Source: Cycas panzhihuaensis
Lineage: Eukaryota > Cycadophyta
Direction of reading: 5' to 3'
Length of the DNA: 64,000 nt
NCBI GenBank assembly: GCA_023213395.1
Contig: CM041465.1
Coordinates: 35,285,741 to 35,349,740 of the forward strand
Shown: positions 21,701 through 32,373 of the stretch, one piece after another
Position numbering within the stretch: position 1 is the stretch's first letter
Layout of the letters: each line of letters starts with the position of its first letter
Notes under the pieces: model-generated
The model's input: only the letters and a program-made list of their open reading frames with translations
Told to the model about the DNA's origin: nothing
Databases searched by the model: none
Position numbers and translations under genes: made by a program

Positions 21701-21949
21701 CCAATCTAAGTACCATCGATATAAGCACATTGACATAGATAAGCTGACCTCTATATCTAATTCTTAGAGAAATGGACTTCCAGACATAATAAAGTCTATA
21801 AGACCAAGTGAATGGTATTCACCATTTACCTCAACCTATTTCCTAAAGAAGATTCTGACTCCAAATAAGAACTTAAAGAAGAAATGCCCTTAGAACCTCC
21901 CACAAGCCAAAAGTCTCTCTATTTGTTATATCCTCTATTTCATGCCCTA

Positions 21950-22200
21950 AACCCTTACATGTTATTAATGACCATTTTAATTAATAGTGGTGTATCACTA
22001 AACTTTGTCAATATCTCCTTAGCTTGATAACCCAACCTTTATATTATTCCTCAAATAGGATTTACCTACTCTTTACTAGGACATTATACTCTCCATTACA
22101 TGGGAATAACCAAGAACCTAACTATATTTTCTATACCCTATCCATTAGTGGGTCAGATGCTATCCTTGGGGTTTAATGGATCCAAAGTCTTGGAACCTAC
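21950..22200 (+). pseudogene. pol: GypG protease
   Basis: TILINSGVSLNFVNISLA matches the gypsy protease active site (L-I-D-S-G-A-T-H-N-F). The catalytic Asp reads Asn (AAT, 21983-21985), a G-to-A change. A little downstream, in another frame, DAILGV, stop, WIQSLG matches the conserved D-x-x-L-G-x-x-W-L block. The protease is inactive. Confidence 0.75.
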
Positions 22201-22450
22201 AATACTAATAACTCCCCTAGTAATCCATTTATTTTATTTAAAGATGATATGGGACAGACTTATAAACTCCATCGGATTCAAACTCTCTCGAATAAACTTA
22301 TCTCACTAAAATGACGCAAGTAGTTAAATAGTAGTGTTGGATACATAGTGCATATCAATAATGTCTAGGCCCACATTGATATTCACCTAGATATACAACA
22401 CATCCTCACAAACATTTGTCTGTCTTCACCCCCTACTTACTAGTCCCCCT

Positions 22451-23000
22451 TTGGATCATGGTTATTACTATATCGTTGAACTAAAAAAACCCCATGACCT
22501 AAGTAGACTTAGTTTATACCAAAATCCATACTTAAAAAAAAATAAAATAGAGACAATTACTAATGAACTAGTGGAAATAAGGATTATGCAACTTAACAAG
22601 AGCCTATACAATGCTTCTATTATGCTCATTTATAAAATGAATAATTCTTTTAGACTTAGTGTTGATTACTGAGAACTTAACAAGATAACCATAAAGAATA
22701 AGTTCTCGACCTCATAGATCGATAATATGTTGGATGAAATTCACAGTGCTATTATCTTCACTAAGTCAGATCTCCAATCAAGCTACTATCAGATCCCTAT
22801 TACATATGAAAATTGACATAAGACAGTTTTTAGGATTCATCATGGCCATTTTGAATTCCAAATAATGTCTTTTGACCTATGTAATGTTTTTGCCATATTC
22901 TAAGCTTTAATGAACATGATTTTTACCCTCTTCCTTAAGAAAATTATCATTGTTTCTTTCAATAACATTCTCATCTATAACATAAGCATGACTCTTTATC
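22451..23000 (+). pseudogene. pol: GypG reverse transcriptase
   Basis: The open stretch 22451-22672 contains NNSFRLSVDY, then a TGA where Arg is usual, then ELNKITIKNKFST. FTKSDLQSSYYQIPI, FRIHHGHFEFQIMSFDLCN and SFNNILIYN follow. These are the standard gypsy RT blocks. The catalytic F/Y-x-D-D reads FNN (codons 22961-22966), both changes G-to-A. The first Asp (SDLQSSYYQI) is kept. Confidence 0.85.
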
Positions 23001-23199
23001 CTCAACATTTAGAAATTATTCTTTGAATTCTAGCCAAACACTAGTTATATACTAAGCTCTTAACTGTAAATTTGGTAAGTTTGAATTATAATACTTGGGC
23101 AATATTATTTCTTTAGAGGGTATTTAGGTTTATCTTAATAAAATATCAGTCATTACTAGTTAGCCAACACCTAAGAATCTCACCTAACTGCATGCTTTC

Positions 23200-23760
23200 T
23201 TCAGGCTTATAGGATTTTATTGATGATTCATCTAGAATTATGTTGTCCTTGCATACTTATTAACCAATATACTTTGAAAGGACTTATTTAAATGGTCTCG
23301 AACTATAAATGATGCCTTTAACTACCTTAAAGGAGTCATGTCAACTTCTGTAGTTTTGGTTGCACTAGATTTCTCTTAGCCTTTCTAGCTTGAATGTGAT
23401 ACACTAAGATTTAGCTTTAGTGTTATACTTATGTAAAATTTTCACCTAATTACATTTAAGAGTTAGAAACTCAAAGATTATGAATGCCAATTGTCAACAC
23501 ACTAAAAGGAAATGAAGGTTATTCTCTATGTTATAGACAAATGACATTAATATCTAATAGGGTCAAAATTCACTATTCTAATAGACCACCATAGCCTTTA
23601 TTACCTATTAAACCAATTAGTTTTATTCGAGAAATAGGCCAAGTAGATTGATTATCTCCAAGTATTTGACTTCATAATTATATATAAGAAAGCGAAAGAT
23701 AATGTAGTTGTAGATGCCTTTTCTCATCTCCTTGCCTCCCTGCTCAAACCTATCATTCAT
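23200..23760 (+). pseudogene. pol: GypG RNase H
   Basis: Readable blocks are a D-F-S-x-P-F-x-L-E-C-D region near 23370-23400, KFTILIDHHSLYYLLNQ near 23570, and DYLQVFDFIIIYKKAKDN then VVVDAFSHLLA near 23650-23740. They correspond to successive RNase H motifs of gypsy pol, ending with the N-V-V-A-D-A-L-S-R pattern. Stops are numerous. Confidence 0.8.
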
Positions 23761-23879
23761 GCAACTTCTAAGACACAACCAACCTAGGTACAAGAACTAG
23801 CCTTGGATAACTAGTCCCAATTGGACTATACTTAATGGACCAATAGAGTCCACATTCTAAAGGGTTGGTCCATACATAA

Positions 23880-24678
23880 CAACTATCTTTTGTATAGAAA
23901 TTATATATTTACACATCTTGCATCCTCTTTCATTTCTCAAATCTTATTTGAATATCGCTCTACTATATAAGGAGGCCATTCAGGGTTTTATAAAATATAT
24001 CAATAAGTTCAATAGGATTTTTACTGGCCATATATAAAATCTTCTATTCTTACATTTATTTTAGAGTGCAACACATGTTAATGCAATAAGACAAATACTA
24101 AGGCTCAAGTAGGTCTCCTATAACCCCTTTACATTCCACATGGTAAGCGATAGGATATTGGAATAGACTTCGTTACCAACCTACCATTATGTATTAGATA
24201 TAACTCTATCTTAGTTGTCATCAATTGGTTAACTAGGTGCACTCACATTTTATTAGCTCATATCTTATATAAAGTACCTTGCATTGTTGACTTATACCTC
24301 TAATTCATATTTTACCTCCATGGATTCCCATCAATTATAATATGTAATTGAGACCCCAAATTCACTAATTCATATTGGCAAGAACACTTTTTAGCATTAG
24401 GAACCTTATTTAATACGAGTTATGTCTATCACCCACAAATAAATGACTAGTCAAAAGTTCTTAACAAAACATAGAGACTTGCATTACTTTGCATTTGAGT
24501 ATTAGGCTAAACGGACTTCGTGGTCAGCCCTTGTTGAATATTAATACAACTAATCCCATAACTCAACCATAAGTATTGTTTCAACTAACTACACTCTCTT
24601 ATGACATCAATCAGGTCTCATATCTTCTATGTTTGTTGTTAGGGTTTTCATTTCTTGATTATATGGTAGTTTAATAAT
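23880..24678 (+). pseudogene. pol: GypG integrase, truncated
   Basis: GGHSGFYKIYQ and ECNTC (Cys codon at 24067-24069) mark the HHCC finger. DIGIDFVTNLP, VVINWLTRCTH, FTNSYWQEHF and YHPQIND mark the core. WSALVEY, stop, YN, stop, SHNSTISIV continues the C-terminal part. It ends at 24678, where TatH starts TGTTTACC, so the remainder should lie past TatH. Confidence 0.85.
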
Positions 24679-27607
24679 TGTTTACCATCCTGGCTAAATG
24701 AATTCATATCGATTATGCATGTACTTGACTTATACTATTGATGATATAAAGATCATAAAAGTATCAATTAATTTTAGCTTACTCTAATTTTCTTTAGAAC
24801 CTCGATAAATTTTTGTTATGCATTCTTTGTCAGTTTAACGTATTACTTTTCTCTTCAAATTTTGTCTTTATGCCTCAATTACTCATTTGTTACTTCAACA
24901 CATTGCTTTGTGATGTATTTATTTTAAGAAAATTTAAATTTTTTCTTATAAAAATCATTTTTTGGCCCTCTTTTCATTAATCATATTTTTCAATGAAGGT
25001 TGCATTTTTAGTATTATCTAAAAATACAACCTTATTCATAGAACATGACCTTTATATAACTAAAAATGTGAGCCCCATTTTAGTCATATTTTTAGTATAT
25101 TTTTTATCATAGTTTTTATTTGTTGATTGTAATTTTCACTACTTAGTCGTGTTTTTCATTTTCCAACATAGAAAAAAATGATAACAAGTCATTTTTTCCT
25201 ATTGTATAGATATTAGATTATGAGAAACCATGACTCTACCTTCCCACTATTTTGGCTCTCCTCCCTCCACATTTTCACTATAAAATCTCATCATTTTTTC
25301 ATGTTAAAGGAGATCATTTCATGCAATGAAGTGTTGCCAATTTTATCACTTACATTTGTAACTCTTACTTGTATCTTTTTGGAGGCTTGTTTATAGTTGA
25401 ACTTAATGCTTTTGCTAGAGAAAATAGGGTTTTGAAGTTGAATCGAGTTCTTTTCACTCTCTCTCTCTAAACTTCTTATCTCCTCTACATTCTTCCTCCA
25501 TTTCCAAGTAACATCCTTCTTTCTTCTTTCTTTTTCTCCTCTTATCACTTTCAACCTCTTTTAAGGTTTGATTTAGAGAACTTGGAGAAGCAAAGACACA
25601 AATTTAAGGTAATACCTAACTTTCTCCTTAAGTTTGTGATTTATATTTCGTAATTTAGTTCATTTGCAAAGATTCCTTTCATTTGCTTTAGTTGCTTTTC
25701 AAAAGGAAAAGAGAAAGATAAACTAGGCTAGGACTTTTGTGGGTCTTTCATGAAAGTTTTATTTATTTGTATCCATTCTTTTGTTGGTCTATATCTTTTC
25801 TTCACATGAGGTGTTCTTTCAGCAAATCAAGGGATATCTCAAGTCCATTACATCCTACATACAACCTTGTGAGAGCTCTACATACTTGGCCTTTTTGCTA
25901 GGAGCCAAGTTGGGAGGTGAGTGGTTAAGCTTAAGACAATGATTTTTGGTGGTTGAAATCCTCTCTCTATAGGATTTTAAGCCTCTTTAGTTCCCTCTCT
26001 TTTTTATCATTTATAATCCTTAAGATATAGCCCAAGTGTTTTCTAGGATTTTCAGATTTTTATTGGTTGTAAAAAGATTGTTTTTGGTATAATCTTGCCT
26101 TCGCTTGGCTCCTAACATCTGTTGTATCCAATATAACTATTACTCTCACATTGGAGCCTTCTTTGGGAGATCAAGATATCATTGAAAGTCTATTAAAACC
26201 CACCATCACCAGGTTAGTCCACTTTTTCATTTATTACTCTTTCTTTGTCTTGTCTATTTAAGAAATCTTTAAAAGAAAAAGTAAAAAGAAGAGAGAAATA
26301 GGAATTTCATCCTTTAAAAATACCTCTTGTACTTGTACAATGGATGAAATGAGATGTTTGCTTGAGTGAACTATTATTTATTTACTTCCCTCCCCCCCCC
26401 AAGAAAAGAAAGAGAGAGAGTAATTAGGATAAATATAAGTGCACCAAAAGAGCTCTTCCTTTTCTCTTTCAGTATGCGAGGACACCTTTAGTTAATTTTC
26501 TTCTTTTTATTTTAAATTTAAAAAAATAAATAAATAAATAAGAGAGAGAGAAGATAAGTGCATTTGCATTAATTAATATTGCATTAGCATATGATAACTT
26601 CATTTTGGGTGACTATTTATGTTGTTTCTATTTTGGTTTTCCTATTTATATGCCAAAGTACAACATATAGGTTGTGTATTTAGGAATGTTTATTGTCTGT
26701 ATATTGGGTGGTCCCCTTATGCCAAGCCTTATTTCTTCGATTAGAGCTTGGTTGATTATTCGAAACTTGACATCCCTATCATATCAAATTTTTCCTTTTA
26801 TTAGGAATAAATACTTCTCACTATAAAAGGTTATTTAATCGATTGGGACCTGACATCTTCAATGTATAACCCCCCCCCTCCTTTGGGATTATTCTTTTCC
26901 AACCATGTTCCAAACACCAAAGGTGTCAACTTGCCATAAAACTTTGGGTTGAGAGTGGCTTCTTCTTTATCTTAATTCACTAATAAGTATGGGAACTTCC
27001 TAGAAATAGATGTTGATCATCATCAAGTGAGAGAGTCCCCAGCAGCTAACCCAAATAGAGTTGTTAATTCAAGGTCTAAAATCTCTTAGGTCCTTGCACT
27101 CGTTAGTCCTCCCATTCTTTAAATTAGTTTGACATAGACTTTTGACCTTTTGGGTGAGGTAGTGGTCTAGGTTAGGAATTTTCTCTTTTAGAAAGACTTT
27201 GGGAAGGGTAGACAAATAGGAAGTTCTAGGCCATTCATTTCGGGGCAAGGTTCCCTCAATAATCCTCCCACTTGTTTGGAGATTGTTTACTCTCTTCCCT
27301 GACAAAAAAAAGACCCTATTTGTTTAATTGTTTAAATTGACTTAATTGATCACCTTGCTTAGCTTAGGTGTGCTATTTTTTACCTTTCTTTTATTTGTTA
27401 TTTTAATATAAAAATTAGAAAATAACAATAACACTTCGATACTTATTCCTATTCATCTAACACACCCCTAGGAAATCATCCTTTCTTATTAAGAGAAGGG
27501 TTGAGGGTTCTCCTTGAGTAACATCACTCAAGATCTCATCCTCTTACATTTACCTAACGTGATCTTGAATCCCCTTAGATGACTTAGCCCAAGTTTTCAG
27601 AACCATT
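24679..27607 (+). repeat. TatH 5' LTR (2.93 kb)
   Basis: The start TGTTTACCATCCTGGCTA resembles the starts of the TatJ and TatL LTRs (TGTTTCCCGGCTAT, TATTTCCTGGCTAC). The distance from TATA box to primer site (about 2.33 kb) is close to that of TatJ (about 2.39 kb). C runs at 26391-26400 and near 26868, and a TAAA/GA microsatellite near 26521-26550, lie inside. Small open stretches in it are not supported as genes. Confidence 0.7.
25275..25284 (+). promoter_or_regulatory. TatH LTR TATA box
   Basis: CTATAAAATC lies at the position equivalent to the TATA boxes of the TatJ and TatL LTRs. Confidence 0.55.
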
Positions 27608-27608
27608 C

Positions 27609-27626
27609 TAGTGACCATACTAGAGA
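27609..27626 (+). other. TatH primer binding site (decayed)
   Basis: TAGTGACCATACTAGAGA differs from the TatL site TGGCGACCATACTGGGGA by four G-to-A or C-to-T changes. TTGCC follows in both. Confidence 0.8.
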
Positions 27627-27639
27627 ATTGCCAAAACTT

Positions 27640-29309
27640 CCCAATTACTATTTGGCTTTACTAGTTCATAGTCATTTATTAGATATCCTTTGTCTTCATT
27701 TATTAAAGTCCATCTCCCACTTTAAAGAAGCTTTTCCTAATTGCCTTTTATCCTTTTTCTTTTACCTACCTTTCCTCATTTCATTTGCTTTCCCTATAGA
27801 TCATTTTTAGACTTATCTTAGGCAATCTAGGAGACTCCTTAGCCTTCTACCTAAAGACCCATCATCATCATCTCTTCCTCCTAACCTTCCACTTCATGAA
27901 GGCTATGAGACTTAAAGTACTAATCTTGACACCCCTGTTAGGACTCTAGACATTAATAATCCTTTTAAATGTGATGAAGAACCACTTCTATATACCATTC
28001 CTATGATGGAAACTCTTCATCCATTTAGAAATGACTCTTTCAAAAAAGCTACCTTGCCTTCCCATACATATTTAGTAAATCATAAGGAACCCATACCTCA
28101 TGATGAATGATATAAAGCATTTACAACACATCCCCCTCATACTACATTACATCCCTTTAAGCAAGTTTTAGGCCCTATTGCCCCTACCCATGCTAGCTCA
28201 TACATCACTGCCCAAGAGAGGGGAGACTTTATGCTTGTACTTAAACCCACTTCATCGACTATTAACCCCAATGATCATACTCAAGACCCTCATGTTCCAC
28301 CTTTCACAGCTTGGCAACCTGCCCCTCCTTTGTAGACTTTTTAAATGGGTCCTCAAGATAAACTTGTCCTCCCTACTTAAGGCACTTCATCTAGCCCTTT
28401 CCATTCACATCAATATAGCATTCCTCCACCACCTAGAAGTGCTCCTCCTCCCAAGAGAGAGAATCACCCTTCATAAGGTAACCCTTATATTTAAGGTACT
28501 CAAACATATCACCATTCTACTTGATTCCTTGCTCCTCAACCATCTTCACTCCCTTATCCTCAATAACCTTTGTACATGTCAAGAGTGGGATAATAAATCC
28601 TACAACCACATGCTCCATATCTTTGGCAACCCCTATTGCTACTTATAGTCCACCTCCTGTAACTAACTAACAAAGTCACTCTGGATAACCTATTAGCTAT
28701 GGATTATACCTTGCTCACATGCCTCATCACCCATAAGGCTTCTTACCCCAAGGAGCACCTATATCTCACATGTCCACTATACGCCATTTAGGATTTATAG
28801 GGGCTTATCCTTATCCCTCTTATCCCACATACCCTCCTTTTACTGAAATAATTAGGCACCTAGATCATACTAAAGCAACTCCTTAACCATCCTCATTGCT
28901 TACGATTAAGAGGTCATATTTGGACTCTAGAAGGAGTCCCTTTTCATAAGAGATCCTTTTTGCTCCACTCTCTCCTTTTATTCTTGAGTTACTTAAATTT
29001 ATGGGTTAACTAACTCAAGATCCTATAATCTATATTTAGGCCTTTGCACTTGCCTGTACTTACTGTCTACCATATGATTATGTGATAATATGACTCTTTC
29101 CCAAAGCCCTTTAAGGCAATGTTTTGAAGTGGTTCTATTGTTTAAAACTCACATCTATCTATTCCTTCCAATAGTTGGTAGGTATTTTTATTAGTTACTT
29201 TGATGTTGCTCGCCCTTTTAATATAAGGATCAAAATCCTTGTTATCTATCAAACAAAAAGCGAAGGAGTCTTCGCACAACTTTGTTTATTACTTTCAAGA
29301 CCGAGTTCA
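27640..29309 (+). pseudogene. gag: TatH 5' ORF and Gag, first part
   Basis: A Pro/Ser/His-rich N-terminal region (about 27950-28900, many stops) leads to the conserved Gag block near 29020-29250. It reads TQDPIIYI, stop, AFALACTYC, then LFPKAL and GNVLKWFYCLKLTSIYSF and YFDVARPF. This matches TatJ (SQDPTEYVHSLSMAC, LFPRSLQGNALKWFYRLP, YFDIAHPF) residue by residue. The reading is interrupted at 29309 by NonI and resumes at 31750. The plus-strand open stretch 28178-28648 is in a different frame and is a shadow. Confidence 0.75.
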
Positions 29310-29746
29310 TGTTAGAAATATGAGATGACATGATTGCTTTGATACCATATTAAAAATATGAAGATGTAATAATATAAACTCATAAGTATAAAACATCAAA
29401 CATGTAAAACAAACATCATCAAACATAATCATCACCACAAGACACCAAGATTTATACATAAAAAATTTAATGTAGGAAAAACCATGGGAGAAGGTGGAGT
29501 TAAGACTTTGCTTATGATCATAAGGATTACATCTTTCTCCTCTCTCCTTTCTCTAGTTCTTAAGTGGTAAGAGTACAAATGTATAGTGATAATCACCTCA
29601 TGAGTAGCCTATCACATACAATGAGCCTTTACATCATCCAATAGTGGAATAGCATGGATATGTGTGCATCTCACATATCTTGAAGTAGGTGAATGGTGGT
29701 AAGTACATATGTATAATAAGTCCACATTAAACATTATGTCTTAACA
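29310..29746 (-). repeat. NonI 3' LTR
   Basis: 437 bp, aligning end to end with 31308-31744. TG...CA ends on both strands. Confidence 0.95.
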
Positions 29747-29748
29747 CA

Positions 29749-29764
29749 CCCCCCCCCCCCCCCC
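29749..29764 (-). other. NonI polypurine tract (G16)
   Basis: Sixteen C on plus (G on minus) directly beside the 3' LTR. It is enclosed by the perfect 14-bp inverted repeat 29725-29738 / 29764-29777. Confidence 0.8.
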
Positions 29765-29827
29765 ATAATGTTTAATGGCCTTAAATCTTAACCTTGGGTC
29801 TTCATGTCTTCATCTTGTATGCTGCCA

Positions 29828-29965
29828 CCTGTAAGCTATAACTGTCACTTGTATCCTGTAGGTAGTATCACCTGTAACCTGTACCCTGTAACACGTTTCC
29901 TGTATCTTATATCCTGTAACATGTTTCCTATATCCTGTATCCTATAACTTGTTTCCTGTATATTA
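29828..29965 (-). repeat. Degenerate CCTGTA tandem repeat in NonI
   Basis: CCTGTA-type units (CCTGTAAC, CCTGTATC, CCTATA) recur every 10-15 bp, about a dozen times. No coding potential. Confidence 0.75.
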
Positions 29966-31295
29966 CGAGTGTATTCATCATACTGTATAGCTCGAGAAGA
30001 GCTTCTATATTAATCACCAAAATTATTTGTAACGTGTAAAAGACCTATAACTATATGCTATCTCTATAAAATTATATATGAAGTGTTTTGTGCACATCTT
30101 CATATCTTCACATGTGTGGTGGCTATTTTCAATCTACATTAAGTTATCCATCAAATCAAGTAAAGTGATATCTGAGTCCATATAAAACAAAATCCATCTA
30201 CCGAAATACATGGGTGACCAACCATTACAATCGCCAGTTTACTAGGAAATTGCTTCAAATACATGGTTCATCTTCTTTCCAAATTGCTTGTAAGACTGAT
30301 AAAGTTTCATCAGCTAGATTAAGTCGGCAGTTAGATCATCTTGAATAATCAACTCTAAGACCATGCCAAATTACTTAGCAATGGTAAGTTAATTATAACA
30401 AGGTAATTGTACTAATATCTAACTAAATAACATAAACCACTTCAATATCTAGGTGATCTATATGTTTTTTTAGGGATTTTGTCATCTACTAAACCAAATA
30501 TAATGTTGTGAAGGGGGAAATCAACAATCAACATATCAAGGATATTTCATATGATAAATCCATCAAATATTCCTCACTTAATGTAAAATTTTCATTTGGA
30601 ATGGGCCTCAAAATGTCATAAATGGGCCTCAAAATGCTTGCTTTTAAACCAAACTATAATAATCATCCACCATTCTTCAAAAATAAATTCACCACAATGT
30701 TTGGAGCCATGAAAAAGATTAGAATTGACTAAAATTTTAGAAAAAGATAAAGCTTAAATAGCTTGAACATAAAGGTCAACGTGAGAAGCAAATATCTCCT
30801 TCAAATCAGCTCCAAATTTTAGATTGTTCACAAATTGGATAAACGGTTGCATTAATATTGCAAAAATAGTGCAAGTACCTTTTTTGAGCTTTATGTGACC
30901 TATGCGCAAAAATGACAAACCAAAGTAGGAATACAGAACCCTAAAGGAGGATCAAATAGATTCGAAATGAGATGAAATTTTAGAAAAAGGGATGCAATGA
31001 TGATAGGTACCTAGTAGAATTGGAATTTTTACAAAAAAAAACTTGTCTTTAGCAGAACAAAGCTATGAGCTTCAAAATCTACTATGGGAGGCTAAAATCT
31101 CTTACAACCAGCTACGTATGAGCTCCAACACTGCATGCTTCGAATATAGGCACCAACATGCATGAATGAAATATCCATATAAAATCACATATAAACATAC
31201 CATAAGTATCGACTGTGTCTCCTATATACACCTTGATAGGCTTGAAGTAGATAAGTAGGATCTTCACCTCACCATAGCAACTTGGATCCAACACT

Positions 31296-31307
31296 GCTCT
31301 GATACCA
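31296..31307 (-). other. NonI tRNA-iMet primer binding site
   Basis: The minus strand reads TGGTATCAGAGC, a perfect initiator-Met site, directly after the LTR. A near copy (TGGTATCAAAGC) lies inside the LTR at 31334-31345. Confidence 0.95.
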
Positions 31308-31744
31308 TGTTAGAAATATGAGATGATAGGATTGCTTTGATACCATGTTAAAAATATGAAGATGTAATAATATAAACTCATAAGTATAAAACATCAAACA
31401 TGTAAAGTAAACATCATCAAACATAATCATCATCACAAGACACCAAGATTTGTACATGGAAAACCCAATGTGGGAAAAACCACAGTAGAAGGTGGAGTTA
31501 GGACTCTGCTTATGATCATAAGGATTACGTGTTTCTCCTTTTTCCTTTGTCTAGTTCTTAAGTAGTAGGAGTATAAATATATAGTGATAATCACCTCATG
31601 AGTAGCCTATCATATACAATGAGCCTTTACATTATCCAATAGTGGGATAGCATGGATATGTGTGCATCTCACATATCTCAAAGTAGGTGAATGATGGGAA
31701 GTGTATATGTACAATAAGTCCATATTAAACATTATGTTTTAACA
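31308..31744 (-). repeat. NonI 5' LTR
   Basis: 437 bp, same length as the left copy, with scattered substitutions. It ends at the target duplication GTTCA. Confidence 0.95.
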
Positions 31745-31749
31745 GTTCA

Positions 31750-32373
31750 TGCGTCCCAAGCCCCTTTGGATGATAACCTACTTTGTGATTTATTCACTAG
31801 CTCCTTGATATCTCAAGGCCATCTTGGGGTCCTCAAGTTAATACCTACATGGTATAGAGATGTAATCAAGAAGTGCCTTTCTTTTGAAACCTTTAAGATT
31901 TAAGTGAAAATCAAGAAAATATCTAAACCATCTATTTTTAAGAACAAACCTATTTCTTCAGTAGAAGTTAAAGCTCCTCAAGATGACCATATATATAATC
32001 ATCTTACTTATGTTATTCAAGCTCTTAAAAAATCAATTAATACTAACTTATAGGTTGATCTTATTCTTAATCCTGAAATTAAAAGGGAAGTAAAAATTAT
32101 CCAATTTGCTAAACAAAAGAAGGGCTAAGCACCAAATGTTATCCCTCCCAAGAAGGCACCATGGTGCTCTTACCACCAAACTGACACTCATGATCATGAA
32201 GAATGTAACAAACTTAAAGATATTCTTAGACATAGTCAAACGAATGAGAAACCTACTTCTAAATCAAATCAAGACCAGTTGGTTCACAAGGACCCATTGC
32301 CTGACCACACCAAGAAGGCGGTTAAAGACAAGCACATGGCCAATGCTTAAGATGACTATGATTCTTTAGACTT
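31750..32373 (+). pseudogene. gag: TatH Gag, second part
   Basis: Once NonI is removed, the Gag frame continues as VHASQAPLDDNLLCDLFTSSL, equivalent to the DLLHSTKATLHEELKRDLFINTL region of TatJ. KAPWCSYHQTDTHDHEECNKLK near 32150-32230 matches the Cys/His motif of TatJ (WCSIYGDCFHEDSQC). Stops occur near 31905, 32050 and 32128. The frame ends at 32373 with the TatJ LTR. Confidence 0.8.

Larger units (their letters stand above)
18967..24678 (+). mobile_element. GypG: Ty3/gypsy element, 5' LTR to integrase
   Basis: LTR, initiator-Met primer site, long leader, Gag, protease, RT, RNase H and integrase occur in gypsy order (integrase after RT) on the plus strand. It is cut at 24678 by the TatH LTR. 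Very old: stops are frequent in every domain and catalytic residues are changed. The primer type would fit a chromovirus, but no chromodomain is in view. Confidence 0.85.
29310..31744 (-). mobile_element. NonI: non-autonomous LTR retrotransposon
   Basis: 2,435 bp, with two 437-bp LTRs and a 1.56-kb internal part that carries no recognisable protein. The primer site lies beside the right LTR and a 16-G polypurine tract (minus strand) beside the left LTR, so it is oriented on minus. The target duplication GTTCA at 29305-29309 and 31745-31749 is perfect. It must be mobilised by proteins of another element. Larger than a typical TRIM. Confidence 0.95.
24679..32373 (+). mobile_element. TatH: Tat-lineage Ty3/gypsy element, 5' LTR and gag
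   Basis: A long LTR (24679-27607), a TGGCGACC-type primer site and a Gag region split by NonI are present. It is cut at 32373 by the TatJ LTR inside gag. The lineage call rests on LTR length, primer site and Gag similarity to TatJ. Its pol should lie beyond the window. Confidence 0.8.

Noticed and set aside
28178-28648. 156-codon plus-strand ORF
   Set aside because: It is out of frame with the TatH Gag readings before and after it; composition reflects a Pro/Ser/His-rich region read in the wrong frame.
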